Source: Aneurinibacillus aneurinilyticus ATCC 12856 (GTDB lineage Bacteria; Bacillota; Bacilli; Aneurinibacillales; Aneurinibacillaceae). From it: 64,000 nt of DNA. Under the pieces are notes generated by a model. The model was not told where the DNA came from. It ran no database searches and was given only the letters and a program-made list of their open reading frames with translations. The stretch's first letter is position 1. Each line of letters opens with the position of its first letter. Of the stretch, positions 1 to 7,751 are shown in pieces. Location of the stretch: NCBI RefSeq assembly GCF_000466385.1, contig NZ_KE952775.1, positions 1 through 64,000 on the forward strand, read 5' to 3'. The translations under genes were made by a program, and so were the position numbers.

Positions 1-54
1 CGGTTCTGCGTGTCCAGAATTCAGTCTACCAACACAATACGGAGGAAATGAGTA

Positions 55-693
55 ATGACGTTACTAAATTTCGACTATAATTTGTTTCAATTCATTAATC
101 ATCTTGCTGCGGTTTATCCTTCCTTGAATGCTGTCATGCGCTTCTTTGCCCAGCAAGGCGAATACGTATTTTATGCAGGGATTATTTTTTATTGGTTTAC
201 TCGAAAAGAACAAAATCGTTGGATGGTGATTCAATCTTTAACGGCTGCTTGCGTCGCGCTTGGTATTAGTGGATTGCTCGGAGACTTTTTATACCGGGAT
301 CGCCCTTTTGTTGCGCACCATGTGATTCAATTAATTCCACATGCTACAAACGCTTCTTTTCCAAGTGATCATGCTACAGGTGCTTTCGTTATTGCTGCCT
401 CGATTTGGTTTTGCCGTAAAAGAGAGGGATGGGCATGGCTGGCGCTAGCGCTTGGCGTCGCTTTTTCACGTGTCTGGGTAGGCGTACATTACCCTGGTGA
501 TGTATTGGCAGGTATATTGCTTGGTGTGTTTACAGCAAAGGCTATTCATATATGGCTTCCAAAATGGAGAATGGGCACTCGTTTTTTGCATCAAGGAATG
601 ATTTTATACGAAAGACTTGAACAGCGCATTCTTCCTCTACATCGTACCCGGAGCAATCAACAAGCAAGTGTTGCTACGAGGGAAAAACAATGA
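55..693 (+). CDS. bcrC: PAP2-family undecaprenyl-diphosphatase (BcrC-like)
   Basis: Membrane phosphatase expected to dephosphorylate undecaprenyl pyrophosphate on the outer face and recycle the cell-wall lipid carrier, which in this family also gives bacitracin tolerance. The 212-residue product is mostly hydrophobic and shows the three PAP2 motifs: RDRP at residues 81-84, PSDH at 103-106 and the H-containing SRVWVGVHYPGD around residue 145. GGAGG sits 8 bases before the ATG. Its stop overlaps the next start (ATGA), so the two genes are probably translationally coupled. Another PAP2 lipid phosphatase is possible; the substrate is inferred from the family. Confidence 0.85.
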   Translation: MTLLNFDYNLFQFINHLAAVYPSLNAVMRFFAQQGEYVFYAGIIFYWFTRKEQNRWMVIQSLTAACVALGISGLLGDFLYRDRPFVAHHVIQLIPHATNASFPSDHATGAFVIAASIWFCRKREGWAWLALALGVAFSRVWVGVHYPGDVLAGILLGVFTAKAIHIWLPKWRMGTRFLHQGMILYERLEQRILPLHRTRSNQQASVATREKQ

Positions 694-1301
694 AGGAATT
701 TGCTGCTGCCTTTTTGCTATCACTCGCAAATCTGGGATATGTAGGTATTATGTTAGGATTAATGGTAGAAGTTATCCCCAGCGAGATTGTACTGGCATAT
801 GGGGGATATCTTGTATCACAGGAGAAAATCAGCTTTATGGGAGCCGTTATGGCAGGCATGATTGGCGGTACGCTTGCTCAATGTTTTCTTTACTGGATAG
901 GATGCTATGGAGGGAGGCCATTTCTTAAGACATACGGAAAATACTTATTGATTAGCAAGAGGCATATTGATGTAGCTGAGTCATGGTTTGCAAAATATGG
1001 AGCTGGCGTTATTTTTACAGCCCGTTTTATTCCAATTGTGAGGCATGCTATATCCATACCAGCTGGAATTTCAAAAATGGGCTTTAAAAAGTTCATTGTA
1101 TATACCATGCTGGCTATCCTTCCGTGGTCGATATTTTTCATTTATTTAGGAGATAAATTTGGGGATAATTGGAGAAATATAAGTGAAGCAGCCAGTCCAT
1201 ACGTACAAGCTGTGATTGTTATAGCTGGCATAAGCGCTGCTTTATATTTCTTGGTTATTATGTTCACAAAAGGGAGAAAGCGTGGAAAAATCCAGGAATG
1301 A
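690..1301 (+). CDS. DedA/SNARE-associated family membrane protein
   Basis: Integral membrane protein of the DedA family, many of which are flippases or transporters for undecaprenyl phosphate or phosphatidylethanolamine. The 203 residues carry the family marks EVIPSE near residue 26, a Gly-rich stretch GGTLAQ, and the paired arginines of FTARFIPIVRH, which are needed for DedA function. Coupling to the BcrC-like gene (4-base overlap) points to undecaprenyl-carrier recycling, but that is inference. A close paralogue lies at 39704-40315 on the other strand with the same motifs and the same length. Confidence 0.85.
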   Translation: MKEFAAAFLLSLANLGYVGIMLGLMVEVIPSEIVLAYGGYLVSQEKISFMGAVMAGMIGGTLAQCFLYWIGCYGGRPFLKTYGKYLLISKRHIDVAESWFAKYGAGVIFTARFIPIVRHAISIPAGISKMGFKKFIVYTMLAILPWSIFFIYLGDKFGDNWRNISEAASPYVQAVIVIAGISAALYFLVIMFTKGRKRGKIQE

Positions 1302-1348
1302 AAAAGAAACGGATGAATCAACCGTGAATGTTAAAGGAATTCAAGAAG

Positions 1349-1369
1349 CCGCCAATGGGCGGTTTTTTT
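1349..1369 (+). terminator. intrinsic terminator after the DedA gene
   Basis: CCGCC-aatg-GGCGG stem followed by seven T residues, closing the bcrC-dedA unit. Confidence 0.8.
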
Positions 1370-1508
1370 ATAAGATAAGAAAGGGTATTAGCTGCCTTGA
1401 CAAAAAGATAGATAAAATGTTAAATTGTCTTTAAAAAAACAAACGGATTTTTGATTTGTTTGATATTTAATTTCAGGGATTTAATTTGTGAGAAAAGAGG
1501 AAAAAAAG

Positions 1509-1865
1509 ATGGACCGAAAAAAAGAATTAAAGCAGCTATATAAAGAAACAAAAACGCAGGCAGGGGTTTATCAAATTAAAAATAACAAAAACCAGAAGAT
1601 TTATATAGAAAGCAGCATGAATCTGAAGACAATAAACGGAAAACAGTTCCAATTGAAAATGGGTTCTCATACAAACAAATTGCTGCAAAAGGAATGGAAT
1701 GAATTTGGAGAAGAAGCTTTTACTTTTGAAGTGTTGGAAACGTTAAAAGTGAAAGAAGACGGATACTTCGATGCAAAATACGAATTGGAAAAGCTTGAAG
1801 AAAAATGGCTAAATAAGCTTCAGCCGTTTGGAGAGCATGGATATAATCGAGAAAAATCACGCTAA
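1509..1865 (+). CDS. GIY-YIG-like protein, probably catalytically degenerate
   Basis: A 118-residue basic protein resembling small Bacillales proteins annotated as GIY-YIG nuclease family. GVY occurs early and is followed about ten residues later by YIES, where active enzymes have YIG, and the usual catalytic Arg after YIG is not evident. A Glu-rich helix and a conserved-looking end (KLQPFGEHGYN) match the family tail. AGAGGA lies 8 bases before the ATG at 1509, which is preferred over the in-frame GTG at 1488. A promoter-like AT-rich stretch precedes it and a strong terminator follows. Function unknown; a nucleic-acid-binding role without cleavage is possible. Confidence 0.6.
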   Translation: MDRKKELKQLYKETKTQAGVYQIKNNKNQKIYIESSMNLKTINGKQFQLKMGSHTNKLLQKEWNEFGEEAFTFEVLETLKVKEDGYFDAKYELEKLEEKWLNKLQPFGEHGYNREKSR

Positions 1866-1885
1866 TTCCCATGGACAGTGAAAAG

Positions 1886-1933
1886 AAAACCCCTTAAAAC
1901 CAGCGTAAAGTATAGCTGATTTTAAGGGGTTTT
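1886..1933. terminator. bidirectional intrinsic terminator
   Basis: Arms AAAACCCCTTAAAA and TTTTAAGGGGTTTT are perfect complements around a 20-base loop, with A-rich and T-rich flanks. It ends the GIY-YIG-like gene and could also have ended the relic dehydrogenase that runs towards it from 2012. Confidence 0.85.
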
Positions 1934-1946
1934 TATTGTGATTGCC

Positions 1947-2012
1947 TTATTGAACTGTATATCCTCCGTTAATGAGAAGGAGTGTGCCAGCACTGAAGGA
2001 TGCATCCTTGTT
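1947..2012 (-). pseudogene. C-terminal relic of a short-chain dehydrogenase (SDR)
   Basis: Reading the minus strand gives an open stretch ending in AGTLLLINGGYTVQ and a stop. This matches the usual end of classical SDR oxidoreductases (sGaxllVDGGYta). Only about 21 codons survive. A stop codon precedes them and no upstream domain is present, so the rest of the gene has been lost, probably when the DNA at 2013-2080 or the MFS gene was joined here. It points into the terminator at 1886-1933, as a real 3' end would. Confidence 0.65.
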
Positions 2013-2080
2013 TTTTTAACTTCTTTTAGTATACTATCATAGTAGTAACCTTTTGTAAAGGCTGGAAAGGAAGAATTCAT

Positions 2081-3241
2081 ATGGATTTTAGAGTATACAT
2101 CTTGGCGATTACATCTTTTGTTGTTGGTATGGTGGAATTGATTGTTGGAGGAATAATGGATGTTATTTCAAAAGACTTGCAGGTTCCAATAAGCATGACG
2201 GGACAGCTGATTACAGTATTTTCAGTTGTTTTTGCCCTGTCTGCACCAATATTATTAGCGGTAACTTCCAAAGTGGAACGGAAAAAGCTATATATACTTA
2301 CCTTATTTGTTTTCTTTATTGGAAATGTTATCTCATCGGTTAGCCCAAACTATTCAACCCTACTGTTTGCAAGAATTTTATCTGCTGCAAGTTGCTCATT
2401 AATAGTAGTGTTGTCTCTAACTATTGCCACAGGCATTGTCAAGGACAATTATAAGGCGCGGGCAATAGGCATGATTTATATGGGAATTAGCGGCTCCTTA
2501 GTATTTGGGGTACCGCTCGGAACTATGCTGGGAAATATGTACGGGTGGCGCTCACCATTCATTCTTATCTCAATTCTTACTCTTATTGCGATGCTTATTG
2601 CGTACTTTTTTCTGTCTGAAATTCCGCCGAAGCGTACCGTACCTCTACGTCAACAGTTGCTTTCGCTAAAAGGGTCAAAACTTATTAGCGCACAGTTAAT
2701 CAGCGTCCTCATGTTAACGGGTCATGTTACTTTTTACGCTTATCTAACCCCGTTTTTAAAAACGCAATTAGGTTTAGGGCCTACATGGATTAGCATGGTT
2801 TACTTTATTTTCGGTGTTGCTGCCGTTATGGGAGGTGGCCTTGGCGGGTTCGTTTCGGATAAATGGGGGTCCACAAGAAGCATCCTTATTATTACCGCAA
2901 CATTTTCTGTAGTGATGTTTCTTTTGCCTGTAGTAGCCTTTTCGTTTTATATGTTCCTTGTTGTACTATTTTTTTGGAGTATGCTAAGCTGGACGATAAC
3001 ACCGGCCCAGCAAAATTATCTTATCCAAATCGCTCCTGAATCCGCCGACATACAGCAAAGCTTTAATAACTCCGCCTTGCATTTCGGTATCGCCTTGGGT
3101 TCGGCTATCGGGGGAGCTGTGGTCGAAAATTATTCTATCCTGTATAATGCTTGGGTAGGAAGCTTATGCGTACTTTTTGCTTTTTTATGTGCGGTTTTTT
3201 CTCTTACAAGACCGATAAAGGCTGGTGCAAAAGGTTCATAA
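2081..3241 (+). CDS. MFS drug/metabolite exporter, DHA1 type
   Basis: Proton-coupled major facilitator in the cytoplasmic membrane. The 386 residues hold about twelve hydrophobic segments. The family A-like signature (SKVERKK in the loop between segments 2 and 3) and the motif-C-like GxxxGxPLG run (GVPLGTMLG) near residue 145 indicate an antiporter of the AraJ/YbcL/chloramphenicol-export kind. A GGAAAGGAAG ribosome binding site lies upstream of ATG 2081. The next gene, 45 bases downstream, encodes a TrmB-like regulator that may control it. Substrate cannot be told. Confidence 0.8.
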   Translation: MDFRVYILAITSFVVGMVELIVGGIMDVISKDLQVPISMTGQLITVFSVVFALSAPILLAVTSKVERKKLYILTLFVFFIGNVISSVSPNYSTLLFARILSAASCSLIVVLSLTIATGIVKDNYKARAIGMIYMGISGSLVFGVPLGTMLGNMYGWRSPFILISILTLIAMLIAYFFLSEIPPKRTVPLRQQLLSLKGSKLISAQLISVLMLTGHVTFYAYLTPFLKTQLGLGPTWISMVYFIFGVAAVMGGGLGGFVSDKWGSTRSILIITATFSVVMFLLPVVAFSFYMFLVVLFFWSMLSWTITPAQQNYLIQIAPESADIQQSFNNSALHFGIALGSAIGGAVVENYSILYNAWVGSLCVLFAFLCAVFSLTRPIKAGAKGS

Positions 3242-3286
3242 GCCTGATTATTTTGAATGAGGGAAAATAAGCTGCGTGGAGGAGCC

Positions 3287-4045
3287 ATGTTACAAAAATT
3301 TGGTTTTTCACAATATGAGAGTAAAGTATATGAAACCCTGCTATCCAGTGACGAGCCGTTAGATGCAACTAGAATTGTAAAGTATTCTGGTGTACCAAAA
3401 GCTAAGATATATGAAGTGTTATCAAAATTGATCGATAAAGGCATGCTTTTGAACTCGGTATCAGGGAAGCAAAAAATGTACACTGCATTGCCGTTGTCTC
3501 TTGCCATTGAAAAATTGAGCGCAGAATTTCAGGCTGATATTGAGCAGCTAAAAATAAATACAAAGAAGAAAACTTTTACTGATGATCGTGTGTGGAGTGT
3601 AAAAGTCGATACGACGATTAAAGCACAGATTAAACAATTGATTCGGGAAGCTGAACAATCTATACGTATTTCTGCATGGAATGACGACTTTATGGAATAT
3701 GCACCTTTACTAGAAGAGAAAGAAAAGCAAGGAGTCGTTGTAGAAGCGCACGTCGTAGGAGAAATACAGGCAAATATATCAAGCCTGGATTTTTTTATTC
3801 CTGCATTGGAGCATAGCGTACTGGAAAGATTCCAGCTACTTGTAGTCGACGAACGGGAAATCGTATTTGTCGGTACAGAAAATGGCTCGTGGCAGGCAAT
3901 AAAAACGATGTCCAAGCCTTTTATCAAAGTTTTCACCGAATTTTTCTATCACGATATCGCATTAACCAAAATTACAGGGAAGTACCATGATTTATTGATG
4001 AAGGATCAGGAAATAAAAGATATTCTTATGCGACTGCGCTATTAA
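3287..4045 (+). CDS. TrmB-family transcriptional regulator
   Basis: Putative sugar- or effector-responsive regulator. A TrmB-type winged helix fills about residues 1-70 (FGFSQYESKVYETLL, then GVPKAKIYEVLSKL as the recognition region), followed by a basic linker and a C-terminal effector domain (from about residue 100) resembling the PLD-like fold seen in TrmB proteins. ATG 3287 is preferred over ATG 3257 because GGAGG lies just before it and because family members begin with this LQKFGFS-like segment. It probably acts on the upstream MFS gene. mqnB begins only 23 bases after its stop. Confidence 0.75.
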   Translation: MLQKFGFSQYESKVYETLLSSDEPLDATRIVKYSGVPKAKIYEVLSKLIDKGMLLNSVSGKQKMYTALPLSLAIEKLSAEFQADIEQLKINTKKKTFTDDRVWSVKVDTTIKAQIKQLIREAEQSIRISAWNDDFMEYAPLLEEKEKQGVVVEAHVVGEIQANISSLDFFIPALEHSVLERFQLLVVDEREIVFVGTENGSWQAIKTMSKPFIKVFTEFFYHDIALTKITGKYHDLLMKDQEIKDILMRLRY

Positions 4046-4068
4046 TAAAATAAAGGAGATTGTAAAAA

Positions 4069-4770
4069 ATGGATTCTATTCTAGATACAGATATGTCCAG
4101 TGTTTCGGACTTCAGGCAGCAGGAACCGGGAAGGCGCGTGCTGGTGATAACTGCAGTCTCGGCTGAGAGAGACGCGGTATTGCGTGGGCTTCGTGGTGCC
4201 GAAAATTTTGACGTTGTGGTCGCAGGGGTTGGTCCAATAGCAACTGCAGCCAGTACGGCGAAGGTACTGGCAACCGCCGAGTATAGCCTGGTTGTGAGCG
4301 CCGGTATTGGTGGAGGTTTTATTGGACGAGCTGATCTGGGTTCTTTAGTAGTGGCGGATGAAATCGTCGCTGCTGATCTGGGAGCGGAGACTCCAGAAGG
4401 GTTCCGTAGCCTGGATGCCCTGGGCTTTGGCTACACGCGTATTCCGGTAGATGCTGGTTTGGTGAGTCAGGTGGCTGAAGCACTGCGTGCTACTGGACTT
4501 GTGGTTACTACAGGTCCTGTGCTTACTGTATCGACAGTGACAGGTACATCTGATACCGCTTTGGAATTGGCTGCACGGGTACCAGGGGCGGCCGCCGAAG
4601 CAATGGAGGGCTTTGGCGTCGCCACCGCAGCGCATGAGCATGGTGTGCCAATCATGGAAATTCGCTCCATATCGAATCCGGTTGGTCCGCGTGACCGGGC
4701 CGCGTGGCGTATCGAAGAGGCGCTAGAGGCACTAGAGGCAGCTAGTTCAGTATTACGGGAGGTATTATGA
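4069..4770 (+). CDS. mqnB: futalosine hydrolase (MqnB)
   Basis: Nucleosidase that removes hypoxanthine from futalosine (or adenine from aminofutalosine) to give dehypoxanthine futalosine in the futalosine route to menaquinone. The 233-residue protein has a roughly 20-residue N-terminal extension, then a nucleoside-phosphorylase-like fold: the Gly-rich AGVGPIATA and SAGIGGGF segments, and EAMEGFGVATAA, which contains the purine-site and catalytic acidic residues of the MTAN/MqnB family. Start ATG 4069 has AAGGAG upstream. It overlaps mqnD by 4 bases. The gene is clearly richer in G+C and Ala codons than the AT-rich MFS/TrmB genes before it. Confidence 0.88.
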   Translation: MDSILDTDMSSVSDFRQQEPGRRVLVITAVSAERDAVLRGLRGAENFDVVVAGVGPIATAASTAKVLATAEYSLVVSAGIGGGFIGRADLGSLVVADEIVAADLGAETPEGFRSLDALGFGYTRIPVDAGLVSQVAEALRATGLVVTTGPVLTVSTVTGTSDTALELAARVPGAAAEAMEGFGVATAAHEHGVPIMEIRSISNPVGPRDRAAWRIEEALEALEAASSVLREVL

Positions 4771-5609
4771 TGAAAATTGCGTTTTCCCCTTGTCCGAATG
4801 ACACTTTTGTTTTTCATGCCTGGGTACACGGACTGGTACCCGGTGCACCAAAGCTTGATGTTACATATGCAGACATCGATATTACAAATAGTCTGGCGGC
4901 TCGTGCAGGCGGACCGGAAGTGCTTAAGATTTCTTATGCTGCACTCCCCTGGGTATTGTCCGAATACGCGCTATTGCCATGCGGAGGAGCACTAGGCAGG
5001 GGCTGCGGGCCATTGGTGTTAACGAAAAGTGGTACGATCAATACGAGTGATCCGGCCGCGCTTTCCGGCAAACGGGTAGCGGTGCCTAGTGAACGTTCAA
5101 CCGCCTACCTGTTATTCCGACTGTGGGCCGCCCAACAAGTTCCGGGCGGTGTAGGTGAGATTATAGTTATGCCGTTCCATGAAATTATGCCAGCAGTACG
5201 CGATGGTAAAATCGATGCTGGCTTGGTCATCCACGAAGCGCGCTTTACGTACCCATCATATGGACTAAACCTTTTGACTGACTTAGGCAGCTGGTGGGAG
5301 GCGGATACTGGTCTACCGATTCCATTAGGGGCGATCATCGCTCATCGCTCACTCGATTTGGCCGCGATTACAGGCTGGACACGCGCATCCGTCGAATATG
5401 CATGGGCACATCCGGAAGCATCGCGGGAGTACGTGCTGTGCCATGCTCAAGAGCTGGCTCCTGAAGTAGCACAGGCACACATCGATCTGTATGTGAACAA
5501 GTTCACTGCGAATTTGGGCGACGACGGGTATGCAGCGGTAATAGCCTTGCTTAGCCGGGCTGCAGAAGAAGGGTTAGTGCCGGAGGTAGATCTGGCGGCG
5601 TTGCGGTAA
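4767..5609 (+). CDS. mqnD: 1,4-dihydroxy-6-naphthoate synthase (MqnD)
   Basis: Converts cyclic dehypoxanthine futalosine to 1,4-dihydroxy-6-naphthoate, the ring precursor of menaquinone. The 280-residue soluble protein has the periplasmic-binding-like fold of the MqnA/MqnD family: N-terminal FSPCPNDTFVFHAW, an ADIDITN segment, and GLVIHEARFTYPSYGL, where the His in IHEARFTY is the conserved catalytic residue. It is coupled to mqnB by an ATGATGA overlap. mqnA, mqnC and mqnE are not in the window, so the rest of the pathway must lie elsewhere. A strong terminator follows. Confidence 0.92.
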   Translation: MMKIAFSPCPNDTFVFHAWVHGLVPGAPKLDVTYADIDITNSLAARAGGPEVLKISYAALPWVLSEYALLPCGGALGRGCGPLVLTKSGTINTSDPAALSGKRVAVPSERSTAYLLFRLWAAQQVPGGVGEIIVMPFHEIMPAVRDGKIDAGLVIHEARFTYPSYGLNLLTDLGSWWEADTGLPIPLGAIIAHRSLDLAAITGWTRASVEYAWAHPEASREYVLCHAQELAPEVAQAHIDLYVNKFTANLGDDGYAAVIALLSRAAEEGLVPEVDLAALR

Positions 5610-5650
5610 TACAATTAATGCAGAAGTAATCTGCACTTTAGATGTTTAAA

Positions 5651-5678
5651 AACCTGCCAAGCTTTTGGCAGGTTTTTC
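5651..5678 (+). terminator. terminator after mqnD
   Basis: AACCTGCCAA-gctt-TTGGCAGGTT, a perfect 10-bp stem followed by T residues. Confidence 0.85.
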
Positions 5679-5795
5679 TGTCATGTAGTGAATGTGGACA
5701 AGGCTCTTTATTTTTGGACATATAAGACCCGGGAATAAAACCGGATACAATCTCTTTTTTCCGGTTGTTTGCATTTGAGGGACTTGAGCATTCTG

Positions 5796-5933
5796 TTAAC
5801 GAGAAAACTTGAATTCGATAGCCGCTCTGCCATAGACAATCCATTCCGTAGCGTACAATTTTGGTACGGGAACCAGCAGTGGGCTACAAGTAACCGTTAA
5901 AAGGAATATCATCCAGTATTTCAGCCTTTCCAT
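5796..5933 (-). CDS. short putative secreted or membrane peptide, 45 residues
   Basis: Minus-strand ORF with AAGGAGA 10 bases before its ATG. The product starts MERLKYWMIFLLTVTC, a typical signal-peptide n- and h-region, followed by Pro-rich residues and KLYATEW, which would fit cleavage after Ala. It ends at TAA after about 15 further residues (EFKFSR). The same frame stays open for some distance beyond the TAA, so this could be a gene truncated by a nonsense mutation rather than a true small protein. No homologue is recognised. It runs divergently from the metallophosphoesterase gene. Confidence 0.45.
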   Translation of the reverse strand: MERLKYWMIFLLTVTCSPLLVPVPKLYATEWIVYGRAAIEFKFSR

Positions 5934-5993
5934 AAACAATAATTCTCCTTATCATAATGAATGTCTTTATTTTATTTGGAGAGGAGGGTATGC

Positions 5994-6833
5994 ATGATTA
6001 TTCTTGGTCTTGTTTTATTGCTGGCTTTATTCTTAGCCTTGCGGACCGCGTATCGTAATACATTCGATGTTGCTATACAGAAAGTAGAAGTGGACGTTGA
6101 CTTTCCTCGTGGTAAAGAGCTAAATATCCTGCATCTTTCCGATATGCACATCGAGAATCTGTCGATTACTCCAGAAAATCTTTATGACAAAATAAAGCAT
6201 TTGAAAATCGACTTGATTGCTTTAACTGGGGATCAACTGGAGCGTGAAAAAAACATTCAACCGTTTATGAAATATATCGAGGTATTGAAGAAAGTACAGG
6301 CTCCTTATGGTATATATGTTGTTTTTGGCAATCATGATTATTTTCTTCGCCAGAGCAGTGTGGAATCTTTTCGTGAAATATTGGAAAGCTATGGCTGTAT
6401 CGTAATGCAAAATGAGAATAAGACGTTGCATCTTGGTAATGCAGTGCTAAATATTATCGGTATTGACGATTTTAGTACCCGACGTAGTAATCTTGTTCAA
6501 TCGTACAAAGGAGTAGGCCAGGGGGTTAATCTGGTGCTGACCCATGATCCGAATATAGTGCTTCACATGAAGGGTGCTTCGTTCGATTATTTGCTCTCCG
6601 GTCATTTTCACGGTGGACAAATCCATTGGCCAAAGCCGTATCATCTAATGAAAATGGGCAAATTGGCGCGCATGAACATTATTAAGGGGCTTCATTATTA
6701 TAATGAAAAGCCATTTTATATTAGTGAAGGATTAGGTCAAACCGGAATTAATATGCGTGCTGGATGCCGACCCGAAATTACACTTCATACGTTAAAAGGA
6801 AAAGAAAATAAAAGTGTGACATGTGTCAGCTAG
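5994..6833 (+). CDS. membrane-anchored metallophosphoesterase (YkoQ/YkuE-like)
   Basis: Calcineurin-like phosphohydrolase with one N-terminal transmembrane helix (about residues 1-20), so the catalytic domain is probably outside. Metal-binding motifs appear in order: LHLSDMH, TGDQLE, FGNHDY, LTHDPN and GHFHGGQ. Start ATG 5994 is chosen because the purine-rich GGAGAGGAGGG precedes it; the longer frame from 5961 has no site. The next gene encodes a YkoP-like protein, the same neighbour order as ykoQ-ykoP of B. subtilis, which supports the YkoQ assignment. Substrate unknown; lipid or nucleotide phosphodiesters are family candidates. Confidence 0.8.
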   Translation: MIILGLVLLLALFLALRTAYRNTFDVAIQKVEVDVDFPRGKELNILHLSDMHIENLSITPENLYDKIKHLKIDLIALTGDQLEREKNIQPFMKYIEVLKKVQAPYGIYVVFGNHDYFLRQSSVESFREILESYGCIVMQNENKTLHLGNAVLNIIGIDDFSTRRSNLVQSYKGVGQGVNLVLTHDPNIVLHMKGASFDYLLSGHFHGGQIHWPKPYHLMKMGKLARMNIIKGLHYYNEKPFYISEGLGQTGINMRAGCRPEITLHTLKGKENKSVTCVS

Positions 6834-6872
6834 AAGCTTCTGAACGATGTAGTCGTTTAGAAGCTTTTTTTT
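6834..6872 (+). terminator. terminator after the metallophosphoesterase
   Basis: 14-bp stem (AAGCTTCTGAACGA with TCGTTTAGAAGCTT, one G-U pair), 5-base loop, then eight T residues. Confidence 0.9.
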
Positions 6873-7064
6873 CGATAGTGAGCAATGCTCTTTTCCTGTT
6901 CTGTAGGGAAGGTGAATAAAGATGGATAGTACAGAACAACATAACGGAAATCAAAGCTGTCTACAGGAGTGGTAAGAAAACAACTTTCCGCATACTTAAT
7001 GGGAGTACATAGCTATGTTCTACCATGTACAAGACTAAGGGTGTAGAGAAAGGAGATAGATCGA

Positions 7065-7622
7065 TTGAGCATCGTAATAAGAGCGTGGTCGCTGTTAGAT
7101 AAGTTTTATTTTTACTGTTCCAGACTGGAATATGTAAATCAGGAAGCGAAAAATATTTTTCGAGTAAAGCTTCTCAAATATCGCGGACAAGAGCTGTTTC
7201 TTGCGAACGGTACCTCTATCCGTAAGAATGATACACTGCTCAAAATCCATCTGCATAATTGTATGCTGATTGGAGAAACACTGAATATGAGAAATGATAC
7301 GAAACGAGCCTTGTATGTGTATAAACGGGTTGAGGAATCAATGCCAGGTCTTGTTAACTTCATCCGTAATCATCCGCGCAAAGATGATATTAAAGGCGTT
7401 ATCGGAATTACCTTGTTGCATCGGGGTGTCAGCAGGCTTGGATTTGAAGTAAAGGATATAGAGAATTCTTATTATAGACGGGCGAAGCAGTTTTACATGA
7501 AGCCTTTATTTCTCCTGTACCATTTAAACAAGCAGCAGCGGAGGAAAAAAGAGCACATGGTACCAAAGTTTCTTGTGATATCGAAAGAACGGTTGTTAGG
7601 AAAATATTTGCAGGATGCATAG
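7065..7622 (+). CDS. YkoP-like conserved protein of unknown function
   Basis: A 185-residue basic cytoplasmic protein that resembles B. subtilis YkoP: an opening WSLLDKFYFYCSRLEYV, a conserved-looking IHLHNCMLI in the middle, then PGLVNFIRNHPR and GIIGI-like GVIGITLLHRGVSRLGFEV. It starts with TTG at 7065, eight bases after AAGGAGAT. It follows the YkoQ-like phosphohydrolase, as in B. subtilis, but a terminator separates them here, so it probably has its own promoter in 6873-7050. No catalytic motif can be named. Confidence 0.65.
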   Translation: MSIVIRAWSLLDKFYFYCSRLEYVNQEAKNIFRVKLLKYRGQELFLANGTSIRKNDTLLKIHLHNCMLIGETLNMRNDTKRALYVYKRVEESMPGLVNFIRNHPRKDDIKGVIGITLLHRGVSRLGFEVKDIENSYYRRAKQFYMKPLFLLYHLNKQQRRKKEHMVPKFLVISKERLLGKYLQDA

Positions 7623-7639
7623 TTTTTAAGGGATTTTAG

Positions 7640-7664
7640 GCGGGAAACTTACCCGCTTTTTCTT
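7640..7664 (+). terminator. terminator after ykoP-like gene
   Basis: GCGGG-aaactta-CCCGC stem followed by TTTTTC. Confidence 0.75.
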
Positions 7665-7751
7665 TTGTTCATTTTCTTTTGTATTTTGTTACATTTTTGC
7701 TAAAAAAATTTATTTATAATAAGAATATCTTATATATCAGGGGTAAAAGAG

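Noticed and set aside
6922-6975. 17-codon ORF (MDSTEQHNGNQ...) with an AAGGTGA site before the YkoP-like gene.
   Set aside because: Too short, no regulatory hairpin couples it to the next gene; chance is likely.
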